From: Methanohalophilus sp. RSK
GTDB lineage: Archaea > Halobacteriota > Methanosarcinia > Methanosarcinales > Methanosarcinaceae
Length of the DNA: 64,000 nt
Assembly: GCF_003722075.1 (NCBI RefSeq)
Contig: NZ_RDSK01000017.1
Span: 1 to 64,000 of the forward strand
Direction: 5' to 3'
Of this stretch, positions 1 through 7,557 are shown piece by piece (the stretch's first letter is position 1; every line of letters starts with the position of its first letter). Below the pieces are notes generated by a model that made no database searches, was not told where the DNA came from, and was given only the letters and a program-made list of their open reading frames with translations. Made by a program: the position numbers and the translations under genes.

Positions 1-2869
1 CATTGGTTGATTTCTCGATATCAATAAGGGGTGTGGAACCGAAGTAGTGGCTTGGATCCTCATCGGTTACATCTGCTTCAGTTGGATCAGTACCTGTGAC
101 GTTACCCAGGTTGGCGTACTGGCCTTCCTCAGCGATACCTGTGGCATTGTACATCCAGACTTCACCGGGTTCCAGGATACCGTCATCGTTTGTATCACCG
201 CTGAGATATGCTGGAGTGACTCCAGTGATGTTATCCTGCACATCGATGGAACTGAGGTTGACGTTACCTGTGTTTGTAACGTTGTAGACCCATTCGACGT
301 CAGCTCCGACAGGTACAAGCGGACCTGTAGGAGTATCGGCGTCATCTCCATTGGTTGATTTCTCGATATCAATAAGGGGTGTGGAACCGAAGTAGTGGCT
401 TGGATCCTCATCGGTTACATCTGCTTCAGTTGGATCAGTACCTGTGACGTTACCCAGGTTGGCGTACTGGCCTTCTTCAGCAATACCTGTGGCATTGTAC
501 ATCCAGACTTCACCGGGTTCCAGGATACCGTCATCGTTTGTATCACCGCTGAGATATGCTGGAGTGACTCCGGTTATGTTATCCTGCACATCAATGGAAC
601 TGAGGTTGACGTTACCTGTGTTTGTAACGTTGTAGACCCATTCGACGTCATCACCGACAGGTACAAGCGGACCTGTAGGAGTATCGGCATCGTCTCCATT
701 GGTTGATTTCTCGATATCAATCAGGGGTGTGGAACCGAAGTAGTGGCTTGGATCCTCATCAGTCACATTCTCTCCGACTTCAGGAGTACCTGTGACGTTA
801 CCCAGGTTGGCGTACTGGCCTTCTTCAGCAATACCTGTGGCATTGTACATCCAGACTTCACCGGGTTCCATGATACCGTCATCGTTTGTATCACCGCTGA
901 GATATGCTGGAGTGACTCCGGTTATGTTATCCTGCACATCAATGGAACTGAGGTTGACGTTACCTGTGTTTGTAACGTTGTAGACCCATTCGACGTCATC
1001 ACCGACAGGTACAAGCGGACCTGTAGGAGTATCGGCATCGTCTCCATTGGTTGATTTCTCGATATCAATCAGGGGTGTGGAACCGAAGTAGTGGCTTGGA
1101 TCCTCATCAGTCACATTCTCTCCGACTTCAGGAGTACCTGTGACGTTACCCAGGTTGGCGTACTGGCCTTCTTCAGCAATACCTGTGGCATTGTACATCC
1201 AGACTTCACCGGGTTCCATGATACCGTCATCGTTTGTATCACCGCTGAGATATGCTGGAGTGACTCCGGTTATGTTATCCTGCACATCAATGGAACTGAG
1301 GTTGACGTTACCTGTGTTTGTAACGTTGTAGACCCATTCGACGTCATCACCGACAGGAATGAAGGGACCTGTAGGAGTATCGGCGTCATCTCCATTGGTT
1401 GATTTCTCGATATCAATCAGAGGTGTGGAACCGAAGTAGTGGCTTGGATCCTCATCGGTTACATCTGCTTCAGTTGGATCAGTACCTGTAACATTACCCA
1501 GGTTGGCGTACTGGCCTTCTTCTGCAGTACCTGTGGCATTGTACATCCAGACTTCACCGGGTTCCATGACCAAGTCATCGTTTGTATCTCCACTTACGTA
1601 TGATGGAGTTACACCCATGTTGTCCTGGACCATGATGTCAGTCAGGTTCGAATTACCGGTGTTTGTGACATTGTAAGTCCAGACAACATCTCCACCAACT
1701 GTAACGTAAGGTCCTGTTGGAGTATCGGCATCCTCACCATTGGTTGCTTTCTCAATATCGATTGAGGAATTTACACCAAAGTAGTGACTTGGGTCTTCAT
1801 CAGTAACCGTTATCAGTCCATATTCACCAGTTACTGTGGCATTGTTCTTATACTGGCCTGCTACCGATATACCAGTTGCGTTATAAATCCATACTTCATC
1901 CGTCTGGAGTATATTATCTCCGTCATCACCACTTTGATATACAGCAGTTACACCTTTATCGTCCGTTACCGTGATGTTTGCCAATGGTATGTTACCTGTG
2001 TTTGTAACGTTGTAGACCCATTCGACGTCATCTCCAACTGGAATGAACGGTCCTGTAGGAGTATCGGCATCGTCTCCATTAGTTGATTTCTCGATGTCGA
2101 TTCCTGGTTCAGGTATTTGGAATACAATGCTTCCGAAATCCTCTCCCACTTGATCAGGTGTGGCACCTGCAGCAATTTGTACTTCAAATGTAGCACCTGG
2201 AACGAGTGTAAAATAGTTACTGAAATTACTGATACTTATCTCGTATACCGAATTCACTGCATCGTTTGACAGGCGTGCATCAACATCAGAATAGGTCATA
2301 CCGGTGTTAGTATCTACAGACCAATCATTGTTACTCACTGTAATAATTGAATAATTGGAATCCTGATATAAGTTGATAGTCCATGATTCACCTACACCAA
2401 GTCCAGAGCCTGCCGGGCCTGCAGCCCCTATGGTGTCCGGACTGGTATTAGATACGTCACCATCGCCATCATAATCACCGGGGATTCCATAGACTTCCGA
2501 CATTCCATAAAGTGTATCGTTTACCATATCATAGTGGGCATATATTTTTGAAATATCAGAACCACTGGATTCACCTGCTGATGCCATTGAATCATCAAAA
2601 TCCTTACCAGAATCATTCTTTGGATCAATCATGTTCCATTCAGAAGTTACCAAGATATTTACTCCACCTTGCCTTACTTCCATACGATCTCCAAAGGGCC
2701 CTTCAGGGTCATAAGTGTGTGAAAGATTATTGTTTTGCCCAAATGCCCAATTCACATCCCACTCCCCGGTATCATTGTATCCATCCACTGTTATAGCCGA
2801 GGCTGCGGGAATTGTAATAATTAACATTAGTGCTGCGCATAGAGCCAGCGCTATCTTCATTTGATTCAT
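1..2869 (-). CDS. Secreted surface protein with tandem DUF11-type repeats (3' part outside window)
   Basis: Reading from ATG at 2869 (GGAG 8 nt upstream; in-frame ATGs at 2887 and 2860 are alternatives) gives a signal peptide (charged MNQMK start, hydrophobic stretch, cleavage near PAASA), a unique domain of about 230 residues, then repeats of about 116 residues that each open with IDIEKSTNG and contain EWVYNVTNTGN and EVWMYNATG. These are hallmarks of the DUF11/DUF7507 beta-sandwich repeats of archaeal surface proteins. The frame stays open to base 1, so the C-terminus and any membrane or S-layer anchor are not visible. First repeats start at 2101 and 1762, later ones every 348 bp. Likely role: long stalk or adhesin outside the cell. 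The family is secure; the function is inferred only from architecture. Confidence 0.85.
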   Translation of the reverse strand, partial: MNQMKIALALCAALMLIITIPAASAITVDGYNDTGEWDVNWAFGQNNNLSHTYDPEGPFGDRMEVRQGGVNILVTSEWNMIDPKNDSGKDFDDSMASAGESSGSDISKIYAHYDMVNDTLYGMSEVYGIPGDYDGDGDVSNTSPDTIGAAGPAGSGLGVGESWTINLYQDSNYSIITVSNNDWSVDTNTGMTYSDVDARLSNDAVNSVYEISISNFSNYFTLVPGATFEVQIAAGATPDQVGEDFGSIVFQIPEPGIDIEKSTNGDDADTPTGPFIPVGDDVEWVYNVTNTGNIPLANITVTDDKGVTAVYQSGDDGDNILQTDEVWIYNATGISVAGQYKNNATVTGEYGLITVTDEDPSHYFGVNSSIDIEKATNGEDADTPTGPYVTVGGDVVWTYNVTNTGNSNLTDIMVQDNMGVTPSYVSGDTNDDLVMEPGEVWMYNATGTAEEGQYANLGNVTGTDPTEADVTDEDPSHYFGSTPLIDIEKSTNGDDADTPTGPFIPVGDDVEWVYNVTNTGNVNLSSIDVQDNITGVTPAYLSGDTNDDGIMEPGEVWMYNATGIAEEGQYANLGNVTGTPEVGENVTDEDPSHYFGSTPLIDIEKSTNGDDADTPTGPLVPVGDDVEWVYNVTNTGNVNLSSIDVQDNITGVTPAYLSGDTNDDGIMEPGEVWMYNATGIAEEGQYANLGNVTGTPEVGENVTDEDPSHYFGSTPLIDIEKSTNGDDADTPTGPLVPVGDDVEWVYNVTNTGNVNLSSIDVQDNITGVTPAYLSGDTNDDGILEPGEVWMYNATGIAEEGQYANLGNVTGTDPTEADVTDEDPSHYFGSTPLIDIEKSTNGDDADTPTGPLVPVGADVEWVYNVTNTGNVNLSSIDVQDNITGVTPAYLSGDTNDDGILEPGEVWMYNATGIAEEGQYANLGNVTGTDPTEADVTDEDPSHYFGSTPLIDIEKSTN
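26..1417 (-). repeat. Four near-identical 348-bp tandem coding repeats
   Basis: Units at 1417-1070, 1069-722, 721-374 and 373-26 keep an exact 348-bp period (116 codons) and differ by few bases; a further unit starts at 25 and leaves the window. The two upstream units (2101-1763 and 1762-1418) are more diverged and 339 and 345 bp long. Variation clusters in one segment, where units encode either ADVTDEDPSHYFG or ENVTDEDPSHYFG. The pattern points to recent unequal crossing-over or gene conversion, so repeat number may vary between strains. Confidence 0.95.
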
Positions 2870-3054
2870 CGTATCCACTCCATTCATACCACCGTTATTA
2901 TAGGATGATTAAATCTATGAAGTGGATGATTTATACTTATGTAGTAAACTAAGTTTCTAACTATACGTATACTTTGTTTCTAAACAAAAAATTGCACGCA
3001 AAAGTAGGAGATTGGAAGACAAGTCAGGTTCAGAAATGTCAATGAACAATTAGT
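2870..3054. other. AT-rich intergenic region, upstream of the repeat protein
   Basis: No gene is visible. It should carry the promoter of the minus-strand surface gene starting at 2869. It contains the 12-bp inverted motif TGTTTCTAAACA at 2975-2986 and a shorter relative at 2953-2961. The core GTTTCTAAAC recurs at 3928-3937 and 10298-10307, again in intergenic DNA, so it may be an operator. Confidence 0.4.
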
Positions 3055-3786
3055 TTATACTTTGGTGAAAACCGAACCATCGAAAATTTGGCTCATTAAT
3101 TTAGTAGCATTATCCGGTATTTTTGTCTTTTTCCCTTTATCTCCGTATTCCATATTCAAATAATCGGAAGGAGTCTTGCAGACACCGTTTTTATTATCAG
3201 AGGGGTCATAGTCCTCTATGAAGATAACACATCCTGTAAACCCCAGATCTTTTTCCACATGATCCAGTGCATAGTTTACTCCATAAGGGCAGCCCACACC
3301 CGGCATGAAATATTTGTATCCTTCTTCTTTCTTCTGTTTAAGCCAGGGAAAAAGGTTCGAATCGCTATCAATAATGAATATCCTGTCACTTGTAAATTCA
3401 TGCTCCTTAAGGACATCAATCATTTTTCCCAGAGAACATGGTATATTACATTTTTTGTCATTTAATTTAAGGCAATCCTGACTTTTCCTGCCATCAGAAG
3501 GAGTATTTAAGGGGCAGGAATTTTCACCCAGGGGTTTTGCACAATAAGGAAGGAATGACACACATTTATCCAACTCTTCTTCAACAACCCTGCTTATGTC
3601 CATTGAAGGAGGATAAACAGCAACGTTCGGGTTTTTGGGTATTGTTTTTTGCCTGTTCAATCCGCATTTCCTTGCCACCATAAATTTGCTGATTGAATAT
3701 GGAGTCAAAGCATACACTAACTCTTTAAAAGTAAGGGAACTTTGTTGTTTCGTGCAGTTTGGGGGGGTGTGTTGTGTCATGCTCAT
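3055..3786 (-). CDS. Cysteine-rich DUF116-like protein
   Basis: A 243-residue soluble protein with no signal peptide or membrane segment. It has about ten cysteines, including CSLGKMIDVL near residue 115 and a GVGCPYGVNYALD segment near residue 165, followed by a predicted hydrophobic core strand. This resembles the archaeal and clostridial DUF116 family, whose cysteines probably bind metal, though I match it by recall of conserved segments and cannot score it. No clear Shine-Dalgarno precedes the ATG; an AT-rich stretch lies just upstream, so the mRNA may be leaderless. It stands alone between surface-protein genes. Function unknown. Confidence 0.6.
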   Translation of the reverse strand: MSMTQHTPPNCTKQQSSLTFKELVYALTPYSISKFMVARKCGLNRQKTIPKNPNVAVYPPSMDISRVVEEELDKCVSFLPYCAKPLGENSCPLNTPSDGRKSQDCLKLNDKKCNIPCSLGKMIDVLKEHEFTSDRIFIIDSDSNLFPWLKQKKEEGYKYFMPGVGCPYGVNYALDHVEKDLGFTGCVIFIEDYDPSDNKNGVCKTPSDYLNMEYGDKGKKTKIPDNATKLMSQIFDGSVFTKV

Positions 3787-3974
3787 AATTATAATTAGTG
3801 TTATTATATATCTATTTCTATCTAAAATATTATATATTTACTGAATGTATTATACTTATGTAACTGGGTTTTTTAACTAACACAAGGCTGGCTAATAAAA
3901 TCCATCGTAATTAAGATTCGAAACATAGTTTCTAAACATTGTTTTTGGCTTTATATTTATGGTTTTAATACAAT
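3787..3974. other. Intergenic region with GTTTCTAAAC motif
   Basis: AT-rich spacer between the winged-helix gene and the DUF116-like gene, both on the minus strand. It holds the promoter region of the latter and a copy of GTTTCTAAAC at 3928-3937, about 140 bp upstream of that gene. No other feature is seen. Confidence 0.35.
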
Positions 3975-4220
3975 TCAAAGTTTCAGTATCATTGCGAGAT
4001 CGTGGAAGGTTTTTCCTTTTTCGGTAGTAACATAACGGCCTCCTTCCTTACGTATCAATTCTTTTTTTTCCAGCATTTCCAGATATTTTTTTGCAATACT
4101 GAAGTTTAAATTTGCATTATATACGATCTGGGTTTTGTTTGCCCCACTCATTGCTGCGTCTAATATCTCAGCCGAAATATCGATTCTGCTTCTTCGTTTA
4201 ATGGCCACCACCTCCACCAT
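3975..4220 (-). CDS. Small winged-helix DNA-binding regulator
   Basis: An 81-residue basic protein. The order is a KRRSRIDI start, a helix-turn-helix (ILDAAMSGANKTQIVYNANL, about residues 20-39, then a recognition helix FSIAKKYLEML), and a beta-wing (IRKEGGRYVTTEKG, about 57-70). This matches the small archaeal ArnR1-like/HTH_45 winged-helix family, usually transcription repressors or activators that dimerise. The start is uncertain: a strong GGAGGTGG lies inside the first codons, so the true start may be a few codons further in. It lies amid surface-protein genes and is a plausible local regulator, but no target is proven. Confidence 0.8.
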   Translation of the reverse strand: MVEVVAIKRRSRIDISAEILDAAMSGANKTQIVYNANLNFSIAKKYLEMLEKKELIRKEGGRYVTTEKGKTFHDLAMILKL

Positions 4221-4298
4221 TTACTCTTTCAAAGGGGACAAATAAACCTCAATAAACCCCACAAAGTAAAGGCTGAGCATTTCAGACTCCCCATATAT

Positions 4299-4802
4299 TC
4301 ATTTTGACCGGTACCTGACCGCTACAAATACGGCTATTATAATTATTAATCCCAGTAAGACAAATTGAAACACAGAATTATCCTGAAATGTTTCCATTTT
4401 GTCTTTATTTACAGTAAGATCCAGTTCGATAGTATCTCCGGGGTTTGCATTTACAAGTTTTTCCCCATCATATTCCGCTTCATTTCCATTTACATAAATT
4501 GCTATATTTTTGAAATCATCAGGCTCAGCTGTCACAATCAGGCTGTTTCCCGACAGATCACCATAAACCCCTGCATTACCGGTTTGGATGCTTCCTATTA
4601 TCTGGTCGTTTATTTTTGCTGTAATGTTCGTACCAGGATCTGCCTGTGAACCATCAATTGTTACATTTCCTTTGATAACTAATGGTAAAGATGGCATTTG
4701 CGGGCTTTCCTCATCTGCTGCTACTGACATTGTTGATACTGAAAGCAACATGAATACTTGTAGTAGTATTATCAGCACACGCCAGGTTCCGGTACATTGC
4801 AT
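4299..4802 (-). CDS. Membrane-anchored surface protein, paralogue of the next gene
   Basis: A 167-residue protein with an N-terminal signal peptide (about residues 1-30, ending VAADEE), an extracellular beta-rich domain (SLPLVIKGNVTIDG, then TVTAEPDDFKN-type segments to about residue 130), and a C-terminal transmembrane helix (about 143-162) ending in basic YRSK, so the body faces outside. The ectodomain matches the protein encoded at 4898-5596 segment by segment (SLPL, a GT-xV-T strand, EPDD, a YV-G turn, PGD-ELxLT). The two are tandem duplicates, and this one lacks the Ser/Gly-rich linker. Family name and function are not known to me; a cell-surface binding or scaffold role is inferred. Confidence 0.75.
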   Translation of the reverse strand: MQCTGTWRVLIILLQVFMLLSVSTMSVAADEESPQMPSLPLVIKGNVTIDGSQADPGTNITAKINDQIIGSIQTGNAGVYGDLSGNSLIVTAEPDDFKNIAIYVNGNEAEYDGEKLVNANPGDTIELDLTVNKDKMETFQDNSVFQFVLLGLIIIIAVFVAVRYRSK

Positions 4803-4827
4803 GGGATCACATCACTTGATTGGGATT

Positions 4828-4851
4828 AGGCCGATCATTGAGGATCGGCCT
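4828..4851. terminator. Nine-base-pair hairpin between paralogous surface genes
   Basis: AGGCCGATC and GATCGGCCT form a perfect 9-bp stem with a 6-nt loop, followed on the plus strand by TTTTT. Both neighbouring genes run on the minus strand, where the T-run lies on the wrong side. It may be an mRNA stabiliser or processing hairpin after the upstream gene rather than a true terminator. Confidence 0.5.
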
Positions 4852-4897
4852 TTTTCACTAATAAGAGGAGCTCTTACTCTGGATATCCCTCTTTATT

Positions 4898-5596
4898 TCA
4901 CTTCTCTGATTTGTATTTCAGGAAGGCAATTACTCCCAGAAGTGCTACCAGTACAATCGCCATCACACCGATTCCTGTCATGGAAGTGGGCTGTGATTCA
5001 GGTGCTGGCACATCATCTCCTGTATCTTCCCCAGAAGAACTGACTCCTGCAGATGCGGTACCATCTGACTCGCTTTCCTCACCTGTGCTTTCACCTGTTG
5101 TTGCCTGATCCACACCATCGGTTGAAGTTGATGAACTTGCCATTCCACCACTGGATCCTGCCATTGAGCCACTGGATTCATCCGAGGATCCTGTGTCTTC
5201 ACTGCTGCCTGTAGATGCTGCTGTAAGACTGAGTTCAACGACGTCACCTGGTTGGGATTCAGCCAGTTGAGCTGTAGCATATTGATCTGTTTCCATACCG
5301 TCTACATAGAACTTCAGGTTCTCGTAGTCATCGGGTTCACAGGTTATTGCAAGCTGATTTTCTTTGCTAATAATTCCATCTGATTGCAGAGTGGTTGAAC
5401 CAACCTCTTTGCCATCAAATTCTACTGTAACTTCCGTTCCGGCAGGTGCTGCATTATCTCCCTGCATTACTTCGCCCTCTACTATAAGGGGCAATGAAGG
5501 TGAAGCACTGCATGCCGGTATCGTTGCTATTGCGAATAATAATACGAATACCTGTAAGATTATTGTGTATCTGGTAAAGCTCCCCTTTTTGATCAT
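4898..5596 (-). CDS. Membrane-anchored surface protein with Ser/Gly/Thr-rich linker
   Basis: A 232-residue protein preceded by AAGGTGATTAA before ATG at 5596, a good ribosome-binding site. Signal peptide about residues 1-30 (ending PACSAS), a beta-rich ectodomain about 31-128 homologous to the protein of the downstream gene, a low-complexity linker about 129-205 rich in Ser, Gly, Thr, Asp and Glu, then a transmembrane helix (about 209-227) and a basic tail KYKSEK. The linker probably spans the S-layer and may be O-glycosylated. Type I topology is clear from the sequence; the role is unknown. Confidence 0.75.
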   Translation of the reverse strand: MIKKGSFTRYTIILQVFVLLFAIATIPACSASPSLPLIVEGEVMQGDNAAPAGTEVTVEFDGKEVGSTTLQSDGIISKENQLAITCEPDDYENLKFYVDGMETDQYATAQLAESQPGDVVELSLTAASTGSSEDTGSSDESSGSMAGSSGGMASSSTSTDGVDQATTGESTGEESESDGTASAGVSSSGEDTGDDVPAPESQPTSMTGIGVMAIVLVALLGVIAFLKYKSEK

Positions 5597-5634
5597 TTAA
5601 TCACCTTGAGTTATTATATGCAAGATTATTTAAA

Positions 5635-5663
5635 TAAAAAAAGGTGAGTTCGCAAACCCACCT
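5635..5663 (-). terminator. Hairpin plus T-run after the cohesin gene
   Basis: On the minus strand AGGTGGGTT and AACTCACCT form a 9-bp stem with one G-T wobble and a 4-nt loop, followed by seven T residues. It lies about 30 bp after the stop of the cohesin gene and fits a terminator for the dockerin-cohesin operon. Confidence 0.7.
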
Positions 5664-5693
5664 CAAATTTTTACTTTTGTCTTGTCCCTCACA

Positions 5694-7523
5694 TCAGAAC
5701 CCGCTAAGGGTGTCTTCCCCGGTCACGTAGACCCAGTGTCCCTCGTATGGTCCCATGTCGTAGACGTCTGTTCCTACGTGGATTCCAGAGATCACTCCGG
5801 TTTCCCCGTTGTGGCCAATCTGCTCATAAGACATTGTGGCAGGGTTGTATGGTCCCTTCACGGTTGTGTAGGAGTCATCGATCGAGACGAGTACCAGTTC
5901 AGCAGACAGTGTGTCCGTTGAATCAGTGTAGCCAATCGCATTCCAGCCTTCGTAGACTGTCATTGTGGCAGGCACTGCTGGAACTTCAGGTTCGAGCATG
6001 TCCTCTGCAATGACCTGAGTGCATTCCTCGGAACTCTTGATCCAGTATCCCTTGAGTGGTTCGAAGTCAGTGACAGTGTCCCAGGTGCCTGCGGATGCAT
6101 TGTAGTATACAAGTGCATCATAGTTGACATCTGCAAGGACATAGCCAACACTGCTGTTGTTCAGTTCAGATGGTACTGATATGAAGTTCCAGCCGGACTG
6201 GATTGCAATTCCTTCTGGAAGGACCACATCGATTGTGGTGTCCCCACCAACTGGATATTCATTCATCTCGGTATCTTCTACTACACCATCAAAGGCGTAT
6301 GTACCTTCCTCGTTAGAGGCACTGACAGTGTATTCGAAGCTTGTGTCACCGTTGAGGATGAATGTTACCTCATTGCCAGCTACTATCACATTGGTTACAT
6401 TCAGTGTGGAACTGACATATTCGAATCCTTCAGGGATCGTCTCAACAACCTGAGAACCTACGCCGTCATTCATCACTTCGATGCTGACGTTGAACTCATC
6501 GCATGGTCCGACTTCTGCCGGATCAGGCATGATGTCCCTGGTTGCGTTGACTGTAACTTGATCTTCTACAGTAGCAGTACCACCATTAACTGATACACCT
6601 GCAATAGCTGTATTAGTTTCGTCCTTGAGAACCACATTGTTCAGGCTAAGGTTGTATGTGTCCGCTGCTGCTCCACTCTTGACTTCAAACTCTACTGTTA
6701 TGAAGTCTCCAGCTACCGGTGCATATGTACCTGTTGTGCTTGCCAGTCCATAGGAGATTGTGCCTGCACCGTCATCTCCACTTCCAGGCTCCACAAGTGC
6801 ACTGCTTCCAAGCAAATCATGGTCAGTTATACTGTTCACCATGAGGACACTTGAATCATAGTTCAGATCCATTGTAAGTGCTCTCAGGTCGTCCGCACCA
6901 GAATCAACTTCCACAGTCACACTGAATGTGTCACCGGGTGCGAGACCGGTTGTACTTGCTGGCATTACAGAAACTGCAGCTCCATCGGGTGTTGTTCCAC
7001 CATTTGCAATGGTAGCAGTACCACCATTAACTGATACACCTGCAATAGCTGTATTAGTTTCGTCCTTGAGAACCACATTGTTCAGGTCAAGGTTGTATGT
7101 GTCCGCTGCTGCTCCACTCTTGACTTCAAACTCTACTGTTATGAAGTCTCCAGCTACCGGTGCATATGTACCTGTTGTGCTTGCCAGTCCATAGGAGATT
7201 GTGCCTGCACCGTCATCTCCACTTCCAGGCTCCACAAGTGCACTGCTTCCAAGCAAATCATGGTCAGTTATACTGTTCACCATGAGGACACTTGAATCAT
7301 AGTTCAGATCCATTGTAAGTGCTCTCAGGTCGTCTGCACCAGAATCAACTTCCACAGTCACACTGAATGTATCGCCGGGTGCGAGACCGGTAGTATCCGA
7401 CGGATTGATAGACACCGACGGCTGTGCTGCTGCAGAACCTATACCCATGCATAAGACGCATGCAGCTAATATCAAAAGGGTGGTGACAGATGTCACCCAT
7501 CCCCCGAATTTTATTTCATTCAT
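5694..7523 (-). CDS. Secreted protein with two type I-like cohesin domains
   Basis: Start chosen at ATG 7523 because GGAGGTG lies 8 nt upstream; an in-frame TTG at 7541 overlaps that site. The 609-residue product has a signal peptide (about 1-34), two near-identical cohesin-like domains (about 35-165 and 180-312; each with GLAPGDTFSVTVEV, LRALTMDLNYDSSVL and AGDFITVEFEV), a DUF11-like domain (about 322-430), and two C-terminal SGWNFISVP / EGWNAIGY segments seen in methanogen surface proteins. Cohesins bind dockerins through calcium-stabilised loops. The gene lies 34 bp after one whose product ends in a dockerin, so the two proteins probably assemble outside the cell. No transmembrane anchor is visible. 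Domain identity is confident, the pairing is inferred. Confidence 0.88.
   Translation of the reverse strand: MNEIKFGGWVTSVTTLLILAACVLCMGIGSAAAQPSVSINPSDTTGLAPGDTFSVTVEVDSGADDLRALTMDLNYDSSVLMVNSITDHDLLGSSALVEPGSGDDGAGTISYGLASTTGTYAPVAGDFITVEFEVKSGAAADTYNLDLNNVVLKDETNTAIAGVSVNGGTATIANGGTTPDGAAVSVMPASTTGLAPGDTFSVTVEVDSGADDLRALTMDLNYDSSVLMVNSITDHDLLGSSALVEPGSGDDGAGTISYGLASTTGTYAPVAGDFITVEFEVKSGAAADTYNLSLNNVVLKDETNTAIAGVSVNGGTATVEDQVTVNATRDIMPDPAEVGPCDEFNVSIEVMNDGVGSQVVETIPEGFEYVSSTLNVTNVIVAGNEVTFILNGDTSFEYTVSASNEEGTYAFDGVVEDTEMNEYPVGGDTTIDVVLPEGIAIQSGWNFISVPSELNNSSVGYVLADVNYDALVYYNASAGTWDTVTDFEPLKGYWIKSSEECTQVIAEDMLEPEVPAVPATMTVYEGWNAIGYTDSTDTLSAELVLVSIDDSYTTVKGPYNPATMSYEQIGHNGETGVISGIHVGTDVYDMGPYEGHWVYVTGEDTLSGF
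6571..7452 (-). repeat. Tandem 441-bp cohesin-coding repeat
   Basis: The segments 7012-7452 and 6571-7011 encode the first and second cohesin and are almost base-for-base identical over most of the 441-bp period (147 codons), including silent positions. They diverge only at the edges. This indicates a very recent duplication or continuing gene conversion. Confidence 0.9.
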
Positions 7524-7557
7524 TAATTCTACACCTCCCAACGAAGTTGGTAGTTAT

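Noticed and set aside
47-1402. Four 103-codon plus-strand frames at a 348-bp period
   Set aside because: They are antisense shadows of the minus-strand repeat protein, repeated because the real repeat length is a multiple of three.
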